This document shows, in pieces, positions 1 through 9,839 of a stretch of DNA of 64,000 bases. The first letter of the stretch is position 1. Each line of letters begins with the position of its first letter. Under the pieces are notes generated by a model. That model ran no database searches, was not told where the DNA came from, and saw nothing but the letters and a program-made list of their open reading frames with translations. The stretch is from Jacaranda mimosifolia. Lineage: Eukaryota; Streptophyta; Magnoliopsida; Lamiales; Bignoniaceae. The translations under genes were made by a program, and so were the position numbers. Location of the stretch: positions 29,191,379 through 29,255,378 of the forward strand of contig CM032132.1 in the NCBI GenBank assembly GCA_018894105.1. Direction: 5' to 3'.

Positions 1-73
1 TTATCTGTAACAAGACCTAATCTTTTAGTAATGTATTATTAATGTTGTTTTTATTATTATTAATATCAGAAAA

Positions 74-244
74 ATGTGTCATTTTCTTGATCATTTTTGT
101 CCATTTACATGTTGTCATTTGGATATTCCTAGTTGCATCTGCAAGTCGTGCGAGGTTAGTTTCTCAATGTCTGAGCTATCTCTTTCTAAGGATCTTCATT
201 TAATTCAATATCTTCTCTCTTCTTTAGAGGAGATTGTCAAGTAA
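74..244 (+). CDS. Small Cys/His-rich ORF, unrecognised
   Basis: This is an ATG-to-stop frame of 56 codons near the window edge. Its first half is rich in Cys and His (for example CHFLDHFCPFTCCHLD), and the second half is Leu/Ser-rich, ending LLSSLEEIVK. I do not recognise a family. It could be the last exon of a gene that begins outside the window, a piece of a transposon, or chance. No promoter or splice site was identified. It is listed because its codon content looks less AT-biased than the surrounding DNA. Confidence 0.15.
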   Translation: MCHFLDHFCPFTCCHLDIPSCICKSCEVSFSMSELSLSKDLHLIQYLLSSLEEIVK

Positions 245-266
245 ACTACACCTAAGAATTTGAAAA

Positions 267-300
267 TATATATATATATACATACACACACACACACACG
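267..300. repeat. Compound (TA)n(CA)n microsatellite
   Basis: An alternating TA tract runs into an alternating CA tract. The rest of 245-760 is AT-rich with no recognisable gene. Confidence 0.8.
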
Positions 301-759
301 TACGGAACAAAGTATAATTGACTTCAAGAGTCAATGATTCATAATAAATAAATAAATGGTACATTAATAGACCTACATGCATTTTATATCATACATTTTT
401 TTCACAACATTTATAAGTACGTAAGTTTTCTTAGAGGATGTAAATGCATAATTATGAGCCTTTGAATTATATATAATGATTTTTTAATGTAAAACTATGA
501 TATTATCATATATAATCCAGTGGGTTAAATATCTACTTGGATTGTACCAAACACAAGTCTCCGTTTCAAGCTTAAGATCGTTCCATTCCTTTGCGGTGGA
601 AACCCAAAGATCGTTGCTGTGGATTTCTCAGGGTTCCTGCGCGCCATACTAGCACGCGATGAGCCACACCTTTTGCCTTCTCTACCATAAATGGTGTCCC
701 TTGCATCTGCAGCAATTTGGACACTGTAAGTGCTGAACTTTTAATAACTAGAACTCTCA

Positions 760-2290
760 AATACTATTATTACAGGCTAATTGCAATTTACCTCTCTATG
801 ATATGCGAAATGGGTATAATACCCCCCTATAAAATATATATATATATATATATAGAAAGGCTTCTTATATTTTTGAAAATCAAGCTCACAGCCCATTGAG
901 TATCAAAAAGACACATTGCCCTTAAGTAAAATTAAAATTTACATCACTTTTATTTTAATTTTACTTATTACTTTTAACACTTTTTAATTATTTCTTATCC
1001 ATTCAAATGAAATAATATTTAAAATTTATAAAAAGATATATAACATATTTTAATTTATAATTATACAATATATATGTATATATATAAAAGAATTTATTTA
1101 TATATATTTTTTATTTGATCCAAATTAAATAATATTCAATATTTATAAGAATATATAATATATATATATTTTTATAAATATAAAATATGTATGCATACTT
1201 TTTATTTTATCCAAATTGAATAATATTCAATATTTATAAGAATATATAATACATTTTTTATTTATAAATTCATGTATAAATATATACATATATACAAATT
1301 TCCTTCAGTTCATTACAAATTAAATAATATTTAGTACTTACATAAACAATAAATTTTTTTATTTATTGTTATATATAAAATATATACACACATATATATA
1401 AATTTACCTATAAATATATACATGTATATTTTTTGATTTATACATTTAATATATATACAAATTTTCTTTTATTTATTCAAATTTATATATTAATAATATT
1501 TTTTATTTATACTTATATACATATAATATACATATATGTATATAAATTTATCTAAAACATATATATACATATATATAATAATTATATATAACATATATAT
1601 TATACGCCCCACCACCCCCCAACAAAAAAACCTCCGCCCCTATCCCCAAACTATAATAGTCTATCATGGCAGTCATGCATACTGGTCGGATCCAGCCACT
1701 GACTGCCATGGCAAGCTTATATATATATATATATATATATATCTTTTGTTTCCACCTGCAGCGGCCAAATAGTTGCCGGGACCCCCTTCCCTACCCCCAC
1801 CCCCAACCCCAACCCCAACCTCCGCCCCTATCCCCAAACCATAAGAGGCTATTTTTTATTTGTTTTTTAATCTTTTGTTTCCGCAGGGCAGCCGGTGGTG
1901 TGGGGTGGGGGATTTGGGGGGTGAGGGTGGTGAGAGATAAATATTATATATATGTATATATTATACATATGTATTATATCATATACATTATATATATTTT
2001 TTAATATTTTTATAAAAAAATAATAAAATTTAATTTGAGCCGTTGATATCTTAAAAAAAAAATTCAACGGCTGATAAATGAGGGTATAATCATCTTTTTA
2101 TACATAAAATCTCACACCCAGTCACATGCCCCACGCCTGAGTTACACCAATACTTTCAGGGATGCTTGTTGCATGATTTTCAACAATACTAGAAAATTAT
2201 TTGTATTTTTTATTTTCATAGGAGGCTTTTTTGTCTATTTCTCTTATCTCAGGGGGGGTGTTGGCGATTTACCCCTGTTATTACTTTCAA
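760..2290. mobile_element. AT-rich repeat element with GC-rich core, copy 1
   Basis: The ends show a degenerate inverted relationship. The left end reads TTATTACAGGCTAATTGCAA. The right end, read on the minus strand, gives AGTAATAACAGGGGTAAATC. Between them is an extremely AT-rich stretch with many TATATA runs, and in the middle a GC-rich core (1605-1937). A closely similar GGGGTAAATTGCAACTAG motif starts the third copy at about 62164. No coding capacity is visible, so a non-autonomous DNA element with terminal inverted repeats is the best guess. The class is unknown and the exact ends are uncertain. Confidence 0.4.
1605..1937. repeat. GC-rich core with internal direct and inverted repeats
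   Basis: The core is C-rich on its left side and G-rich on its right side. CCTCCGCCCCTATCCCCAAA occurs at about 1631 and again at about 1819, and CTTTTGTTTCC occurs at about 1743 and again at about 1873, so part of the core is internally duplicated. An 11-bp perfect inverted repeat, CATGGCAGTCA / TGACTGCCATG, lies at 1665-1675 and 1700-1710 with a 24-nt loop. A 25-nt TA tract (1718-1742) separates the two halves. Confidence 0.6.
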
Positions 2291-2461
2291 AATTGATTAT
2301 CTTGCATGATGTACAATATATACACACCATAATGCGTGAGAACACTAATTATATTTCTTGATCTAAAACGATAGTTGTGACTTTTATTATGTAAACATTT
2401 GGCATTTTTTATTTTACATCTTAGAAGAACATGTTTACTTGGTCAAAAACTTAATTGTACT

Positions 2462-3110
2462 AATTACTTAATAATTTTAGCCACCCATTGGAAACTATTG
2501 ATTAATTAGTCCAATTTGATCCCCTGTATTGAAATTTATTATTATTATTATTATTATGATGATGATGACGACGACGACTTGGGACAATAATTGTGGTTAT
2601 TGCATATGTGAATAATTATAAATTTCCTTTTCTCGAGGAGTTTACTTGCTTTAGTTTTAAATTCAGTAATTACTTAGGGGGTCGCACCAAGTTGTGATCA
2701 ATCCTCTAATCTAGGCACATGTAACCATTATTAATCCATAAATGAGCCATATATAGGAATGGCAGAATATAGGAAGAAGATGTGGAAGCAAGGCACATGC
2801 GAAGATGTAGTGATCACTTAATAACATTAACCGACCATCAGAAACTGGATGATTAATTAGTTCAACTTGATCCGCTGGTATGGAAATTTTATATTATTAT
2901 GATGATGTTTTGCGGTGTGATTACTGTATATGTGTGATTAATTATCAGTAGCGACGATTTAAATACTTTTCTCTTCATTCTAAATTTTCTTTTCTCCAGT
3001 AGTTGACTTGCTTTTAAGATTCAGTAATTACATAGGGGTTTGCATCAAGTTCTCAATCCTCCAATCTAGGCACATGTAACGATTATTAATCCATAAAGGC
3101 CCCATACATC
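2462..3110. repeat. Diverged tandem duplication upstream of the P450
   Basis: Two direct copies are visible, about 2462-2758 and about 2815-3110. Shared blocks keep the same order and an offset of 351-358 bp. GATTAATTAG is at 2500 and 2851, CAGTAATTAC is at 2664 and 3022, and CACATGTAAC is at 2716 and 3071 followed by ATTATTAATCCATAAA. The second copy ends about 100 bp before the P450 start codon, so it includes the likely proximal promoter. Confidence 0.75.
2537..2578. repeat. Graded trinucleotide microsatellite ATT-ATG-ACG
   Basis: A run of ATT units passes into ATG units and then ACG units without changing phase. The matching position in the second tandem copy (about 2892-2907) has only a short ATT/ATG version. 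Confidence 0.8.
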
Positions 3111-3114
3111 GGAC

Positions 3115-3121
3115 TATTTAA
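3115..3121 (+). promoter_or_regulatory. Candidate TATA box of the P450
   Basis: TATTTAA lies 89-95 bp upstream of the ATG at 3210, in a leader with no ATG closer to the gene. This spacing suits a plant TATA box with a 5' leader of about 60 nt. No transcription start can be proved from sequence. Confidence 0.4.
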
Positions 3122-3209
3122 CCTGAGTTTATTAAAGACATACAATCAAAGGCAAAACACAAGAAAAGTCGAACTTTGTCGAAATTCCTGCCTTCTATAG
3201 AGCAACAGA

Positions 3210-4975
3210 ATGGATGAAATTCAATTACATCCTTTTATATTCCCAGCTGTTATATCTTTATTCTTGTTATGGTCTATTACCAAATGGTTCTGCAAATGTT
3301 TTGGAAACCAAAACTTACCCCCCTCCCTACCAAAGGTGCCAATACTCGGAAATCTCCATCTACTGGGTCCCTTGCCCCACCAAAATCTCCAATCCTTGGC
3401 CAAGAAACATGGGCCACTCATGCTGCTTCGCTTCGGCAGTGTCCCCGTGCTTATCGTCTCCTCGGCAGATGCAGCCCGAGAAATTATGAGAACTCATGAT
3501 CTCACCTTCTCAAGCAGGCCCAACTTTAAAGCTCTCAGGAAACTTCTCTATGACGGTAAAAATGTATCAGTTGCCCCTTATGGTGAATACTGGAGGCAGG
3601 CGAAGAGCATTTTTGTTCTCCAGCTGCTGAATAACAAAAGGGTTCAATCTTTCCGTTCAATCAGGGAAGAAGAAACTGCCCTTTTTGTCAGAAAGATCAG
3701 AGAATCTTCAGGTCCACTGAATTTGACTAAGATGTTTTCTGAATTCACTAGTGATGGGATTTGTAGATCAGCTTTTGGTCGGAAGTACAGTGACTCGGAA
3801 AATGGGAAGAAATTCCTGCTGTCGTTGAATGAATTTATGGGGCTGTTAGGGACTGTTAGCATTGGAGATTTCATTCCATGTCTTAGTTGGATTACTCGTT
3901 TTAATGGTTTTGATAAGAAAGTGGATAAGGTTGCCAAAAGATTGGATGATTTCCTGGAGGGTGTGATTCAAGAGCGCCTGGAACAGCGGGCTGTCCTGGT
4001 TGAAAATGCTGAATACTTTGTTGATGTTTTGCTTGGTATATACAATGATAACATTACTGAGACTTCCATTGACAGAGATACTGTCAAAGCAATAATTATG
4101 GTAAGTGCTGAGTATAGTTCCGTATCTTCGCAATTTTTTACTTTTCAAGATTTTTTGTTCTTTTTCTTCTTCTTTTATATAAATATATATATATATATAT
4201 CTAAATTCATTTATTAGGACTAGCTAGTTCTAACTAGTTTCTCAATCCATTTCAGAAGAATTGATAACTTTTGTTGCTTGAACAATTATATAAAGCTAAA
4301 ATTATTTTCTGCAATCATGACGTAGAGTATTTTGCACCCTGTTTATAATGCATGCTATCTGTTCAACAGGATATATTTACAGGTGGGACTGATACAACGT
4401 CCACAGTTCTGGAATGGACCATGACAGAACTTTTACGACAGCCTGTAGTGATGGAAAAATTGCAAAACGAAGTAAGAGAAGTGGTTAAGGACAAACAGGA
4501 CATAACGGATGATGCCTTGGAAAAAATGTATTATTTGAAAGCAGTGATTAAGGAGACTTTTCGTTGTCACCCACCAGTGCCATTATTAGTACCCAGAGTA
4601 GCAAGCGCAGATGTGAAAATAAAGGGGTACGACATTTCAGCAGGAACACTGGTGATGACTAATGCTTGGGCGATAGGCCGGGACCCTGCGTCTTGGGATG
4701 AACCCGAAAAGTTTGAGCCGGAGAGATTCTTGAACTCTTCGATAGACTTTAAGGGCCTGGATTATGAGTTGATTCCATTTGGGGCTGGGAGAAGGCGCTG
4801 TCCTGGGATTGTGTTTGCCATGTCTACAACTGAGTTTTTGCTAGCAAATCTTGTGCAGAAATTTAACTGGAAATTGCCTGATGGAGCAGAAGGGAAAGAT
4901 TTAGACATGAATGAAAGCCCTGGGGTTACAGTCCATAGACTTGTTCCTCTTTTTGCTGTTGCCACTGAGAGTTAA
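3210..4975 (+). CDS. Cytochrome P450, CYP71 family (CYP71A-like), two exons
   Basis: Exons are 3210-4100 and 4370-4975, joined in phase 0 to give 498 residues, the usual length for A-type plant P450s. Seen in the protein: an N-terminal hydrophobic anchor (about 8-27); a proline-rich hinge ([15 protein letters not shown], about 37-51); the C-helix YWRQAKS; the I-helix oxygen-binding motif GGTDTT (about 302-307), encoded just after the splice junction; the K-helix ETFR (about 359-362); PERF (about 414-417); and the haem loop [11 protein letters not shown] with Cys at about 441. All catalytic landmarks are present and no stop or frameshift is seen. By family it should be an ER-anchored haem monooxygenase using NADPH-P450 reductase. 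Motifs such as KLLYDGKN and [12 protein letters not shown] resemble CYP71A members. The substrate cannot be inferred, though many relatives act on terpenoids, phenolics or defence metabolites. The 3' flank is AT-rich without a clear single poly(A) signal. No neighbouring pathway gene is present. Confidence 0.95.
4101..4369 (+). other. Phase-0 intron of the P450
   Basis: The donor is ATG|GTAAGT at 4100/4101 and the acceptor is TTCAACAG|GAT at 4369/4370. The intron is 269 nt and AT-rich, with a pyrimidine tract and a short TA run (about 4180-4200). Its position just before the I-helix GGTDTT motif is the conserved single-intron site of A-type plant P450 genes. Confidence 0.93.
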
Positions 4976-5279
4976 TAATTGGCACACTCTATGTGGGCTT
5001 TTCTATTATCCTAATTGTTCGTTTTTACTTCATGTCATGTTTACACTTTGTAATTGTTAATTTACAAATAACTAAATCTCCACCGTATGATATCTTTGTT
5101 TTGAAGTATATAGTTCAATTCTAACAATTTGATATTTATTTTGAGCTATTTTAAATGCCTAATTTACCCTTTGTTTAATTTTTTTTATTTGATATACCTT
5201 TTGTTTTAGCAAAATAAAAAAAAATCCTGAATTGTTTATATTTTACATATTTTGTAATATTAAATAATAAACATATCTA

Positions 5280-5870
5280 AAATATGTAATAGATTTAATT
5301 GAATTTATTTGTTAATTAAGATAAAAATTAAAAATTAAAAATAAAATTTAAATCTATCTTCCTAACAGTATAATTTTAATAATTTTAATTTATCTCCTCA
5401 ATAATATTAAAGCAAATATATTTAAAATAACTTAATAAATTTATTACATAAGTAAATACAAATTAAATAAAAAACTAAAATAATAAAAATTTAAGTAATC
5501 ATTTTTTAATGATATAATTTAATAATTTTAAATATATACTTAATAAGATGAAACTAACAAATATATGCAAAATAATTTAACTAATTTTATATAATAACTA
5601 AAAATAAAATAAACAAAAAATTAAAAACAAAATAACAAAAAACCAAAAGAAGAAGAAGAAGTTCTTCTTCCCCAAAACCGCCCCCCTCACCAACTGAACC
5701 CCCCCCCCCCACCCCCCCATAGACCACCCGAGCCCCGCCACCCCCTTTCCTGGCCGTAGTCGGGTTGACCATCCAGTGGCCAGCAACCCCAACCCAGATA
5801 GGCCATGGTAGATCCGGCCGTTCGGCCATATAGATGTATTTTTTTTTGGGGGGGGGGGGGGGGGAGTGGG
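5280..5870 (-). repeat. AT-rich repeat with GC-rich core, copy 2
   Basis: The AT-rich arm (5280-5640), read on the minus strand, matches the arm of the right-hand copy. AAAATTATTAAAATTATACT with GTTAGGA here corresponds to AAAATTATTAAAATTATATT with GTTAGGA near 62957, and TTTAATATTATTGAG also recurs near 63520. The core (5671-5868) goes from C-rich, including a 12-C run at 5699-5710, to a 9-T run and a 17-G run (5839-5864). It contains GGCCAGCAACC and GGCCATGG, as in the 62.6-kb core. A GAAGAAGAA / TTCTTCTTC inverted repeat precedes it. No gene is seen. Confidence 0.5.
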
Positions 5871-6787
5871 ATATAGATGTATGTATATATATATGTGTGT
5901 GTGTCTAACATACATGTATATATAAATACAAATAAATATTTATAATATTTTAAATACATATTTGAAAAAGGATTGTTGTGCTATTTAATTTTTATTTTTA
6001 AATTTTTTAATAAGGATTAATTTTTTCTATTAATTTTTAAGAACGATTTGTAATTGTAAGTTTTAGAATTACTATAATTTAGTTGATTACTAAAATGTAA
6101 ATAAAAAATATTATCATAAAATATGGGAGAGATTAAATAAAATTATATGTTGAATAAATGATCAAATAAATAAAAAAGGGTATTTAGGGTATTTAATCTA
6201 AAAAGGGGTAATTGTTTAAATTTTGTTTTGTTTTCTTTATCAAAAGCAAAGGGATACTTGGCACAATACAAAGTGATTACATAATAATAAATAGAACAAA
6301 TTAAATAGGACTATAGAAAATCCCACTCTCTATTTTCCATGGAAAAGTTTGAATTTCATATTTATTAATACAGTGTTTTTACATAGACTGGTGGTTGAGG
6401 CACACTCGATGTGTGTGCAACTATTAATAAATAAAAATAATAAAATAATATAAATAAAAGATAACATAGTTGCAGAAAAATTGAAAAGAACAAAAGACTT
6501 ATGGAGAAATAAAAATATGTATAATATTCATGAATTATTGTGGAACTAAGTGGTAGTAATAGGGTAGGAATGATGTGGTAGTTATTCTATAATTATGGGG
6601 ATAAAAAATAAAAATGAGGGCATTTTAGAAAAGTATTTAAAAGCACACCAATAAGGGATATAGAAATTATTAATAGTATAGATATTGGTTCAATTTCTAC
6701 CGCTTTTGTTGTAATAGTGTTTTTATACGACAAAAGTTGTTGTTCTAGCACATTATGAGTTGAGTAGTTATGTAAAACTAAATAATG
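5871..6787. other. AT-rich intergenic DNA, no gene seen
   Basis: The stretch holds TA/TG microsatellites near 5884-5935 and otherwise has stop-dense, AT-rich sequence. Nothing in it resembles a coding or RNA gene. Confidence 0.6.
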
Positions 6788-7011
6788 ATGGCCAACGCTT
6801 TACAAATAATTAACAACAAATTAGGAAAAAGCATTATATTTTTCATCTATATCTATCTATACTTCTATGCTACCTATAAAAGTATGAATGGATAGTGGTC
6901 TCAACCATTTCATGTGAGGGCAAAAACATCCCTATTTAATAAAATTATCATATTCAACATAGGGTTCAATGGTAATCACAACTAAATTATATTCATTTTT
7001 AGTTTGACTCG
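6788..7011. repeat. Left flank of the first Tekay element (A), duplicated at 15731-15953
   Basis: About 224 bp immediately left of LTR1, from ATGGCCAA to the target-site duplication ACTCG (7007-7011), recur nearly unchanged at 15731-15953, ahead of LTR3. Because this is flanking DNA and not LTR, the duplication cannot come from ordinary retrotransposition. Confidence 0.85.
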
Positions 7012-9780
7012 TGTGGCACCCCACTCAAGATAACCCTTAAACTAAAATGTTATCAATTCAGACTCAAATCATACGTACAACATAACCGTTAGGCCCATAA
7101 AATTTCAATAAGACTCATAGATAACAACATACTTCAAACTTAAAGCAACACTAACAGAGTATCATATTACATGCCAAATATTCCAACACCATTCAATATT
7201 CTCAATTCTAAGCCACGATTACGTACAAGCCCAAAGCGTCAACTCATGAAACATAATATATACTTGACATAGATGTTAGATTCAAACTTGACATATCACA
7301 ACATCTCTAAGTCAAAGCTTAACTAGTAGATGAACCTATATGTACATATATTCACCAACACTGTTACAAAATAGTCCCATCGGCCAAATCATGAGCCCTC
7401 ATTCCACTTTCATACATGTCTAGGAAAGAAATAAAAGAGTAACAATAGGTTAAGTTCTAAGGACTTAGTGAGGGATAATTCAATAAACAGTCAGAAGGGA
7501 TCTGTTGAAGAAATAATATTTCAACAGATTATTGACCAACAAGACATTTCAATCAAAACATGAATATATCAGGACATAAAATTATCAGATTCAACAAATG
7601 GAAATCTCTCCATCCTTATTGTTCCATGACCAGAGTATAATTAGAATCACACAAACCCTAGCATAATATGCAATTCAAAGAAGCTTAAAGCATACTATGC
7701 ATATCAGATTCTCCTTATTCCTCCCATACAGAGTAGGAATCCAAGCATGACATCTTAGTACATAACAGATGCCCAAGCATACCGCTCAACACATCACTGA
7801 TACCTAAGCATACCGCTCAGAGTATCACAAACACCCAAGCATATCGCTCAATGTGTCCCAGTTATCCAAGCATTCCGCTGGGATTAGCACTCGACCCGTA
7901 CAGAAATTTTCCCCATACATGTATATATGTCATTACAATCAATAACAAATTTGCCTACAAGGCCAAAAAATGATATACAGAACAATTCAAATGAACCGGC
8001 AAGGTCAAAAAAATAGTATACAGAGCGATTCAAATAAGCCGACAAGGCCAACAATCATCATACAGAATGAACTCAAATAGAAAAGCTAACACGAATTGAT
8101 CGACGAGACCAAATATTACTGAAATAAACAGAAAGCCGACATGGATATGAATTATGCAGAACAATAACAAATAAGACATATTATAGTTTTAGGCACCAGA
8201 ACGGACATGTTCAGGTGGAATAGGTAAAATCAAGAAAATTCAGATAATCAAGAAAAAAAGATCTAGGAATTCAACAATCATGAGAATCGAACAATTGAAG
8301 ATAATCACTTCTCGGAAAAAGATAGGTTTTGCCCTTACCTCAATAGCCACTGAAATGCTATCATGATTTACGGATCTGCAGGACCCAGCTCCTCGTCACC
8401 TAGCCAAAAAGAACGGATTTACTATCAAAATCCTCGTTTTGACCCTTGTAATAGTAATTAAATGGGTAACAATGTACTATCAGTCATTATACACTTAATA
8501 ATATATTTAGGGCTCGGTTTCGATCCTATCAAGAGTGATATGTTAATTATGCCATTAATACCATAATATTTACGAGAGTCACATTTGCTTTCATAGGATC
8601 ATATTCCTATTTATAATTACGCTACTAGCATTACACAAAATCAATTATAATAGTTCAACTATCATTATTAATCAAATTTTGTCACTTAGGTCCTCATAAC
8701 AATAAAATTAGGTCTCAATCATCAAATTAAATTAATTAACCAAGATTATCATATAATATTATGAATCCAAGACAAATAGGTTCATATAATTATACATGCA
8801 TGTCTCAATTCTTCATCCCATATCATATCTTCCATATCATTTCATATCATAATACAAAATTTGTAAGAGTAAAATATAGTACAAGAGATTTAATCCCGAT
8901 TCCAACTTTTTACCCAAAATCTTTTTGTCGAAGCTCAATCTCCACAATCTAACACTACCAGTGTGTTCACCAAGAGGAGAGAAAATTATCTCTGAACTAT
9001 CGCTACACCGCTACCGGAGTTGGTCACCACCACCACTATCCGACAGGTCTGAACGCCACAAGTCCAATTCCCAAATCAATTTTAAGCTTCGCCACCGAGA
9101 GAATCATCAATTGAAGCTTCAAATCTCCAGTGCCACCATCTCCGCCATCACAATTTTTCCTCAATTCCATCGTCAACGAAGGTCCAAACCCAAAACCAAG
9201 CACGCCAAACTGTTCCTTGAGTTGAACCCTTCAAGAAACACCATCAAAACCCAAGCTTCATCCACCGCTCCAATTTTGGGTCTCAATTTTTTGGTGGCCC
9301 ACCGGTCAGAACAAGTTGCATGTGGTATCAATAGATTCCTGAGGAGGTAAGAAAGATATTGGTCGGTTTAGTTTCCTATTTCGGGCCATCACCGATGATG
9401 ATCGCTGGAGAAGAATAGTGTAATGCGCAAGAAGAAATGAAGAATTTTTTTTGGGGAAGGGGGGTTGCTACATAATGAACAACTTTTGGAAATCCTAACT
9501 TGACCCTTAATAATTCATTCCAGCTTTCAATTAAACCTCGATGAGTTCCAATTGCATTCCAATCAACCCCACAACTTGTTAGTGTCTTAAATTCACCTAT
9601 TTGATCTAAAATAATTCAATGTTGACCCACAAAACTTTTAAATCATGATATAATTAAGTCTTTTCTATTTACAAAATGACCCCTCAAACTTTTCTTAAAA
9701 AATTGGATAAAAATTTGGTAAAATTCACAAAAATAATATTGAGTAAAATTGCTCCAAATATGATTTCTAGGGGTGTTACA
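7012..9780 (-). repeat. LTR1 (3' LTR in element orientation), 2769 bp
   Basis: It starts TGTGGCACCCCACTC and ends GGGGTGTTACA, giving TG...CA ends on both strands. It is adjacent to a purine-rich tract on the minus strand at 9781-9793. The sequence is collinear with LTR3 throughout by eye. ORF-like stretches inside it (for example 8925-9350) are not supported as genes. Confidence 0.92.
7741..8081. repeat. Two short tandem-repeat arrays inside LTR1
   Basis: Array 1 has five units of about 31 bp starting at 7741, 7772, 7803, 7833 and 7865, with consensus CCCAAGCATACCGCTCA. Array 2 has three units of 42-43 bp starting at 7954, 7996 and 8039, with a core like CCGACAAGGCCAA followed by ATACAGA. 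Both recur in LTR3 (about 16685-17040). Related arrays occur at the same place in the LTRs of the second Tekay family. Confidence 0.75.
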
Positions 9781-9793
9781 GACCTCCCCTCTT
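9781..9793 (-). other. Polypurine tract of the first Tekay element
   Basis: On the minus strand the sequence is AAGAGGGGAGGTC, directly followed by the LTR start TGTAACACCCC. This is the expected position and composition for the plus-strand primer. Confidence 0.75.
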
Positions 9794-9839
9794 AAAAGAA
9801 TATGGCCTCCAGATTCCTACCTGAGTATTGGAAGAGTTC

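Noticed and set aside
1795..1825. CCCAAC repeats looking like a telomere-type repeat
   Set aside because: The plant telomere unit is CCCTAAA. Here CCCCAA/CCCCAAC units are irregular and part of the C-rich core.
4352..4975. Stand-alone 207-codon frame
   Set aside because: It is exon 2 of the P450 read from an ATG inside the intron. The splice acceptor at 4369/4370 and the phase-0 join explain it.
8925..9350. 141-codon frame on the plus strand
   Set aside because: It lies wholly inside LTR1, the frame is not kept in LTR3, and it resembles no protein.
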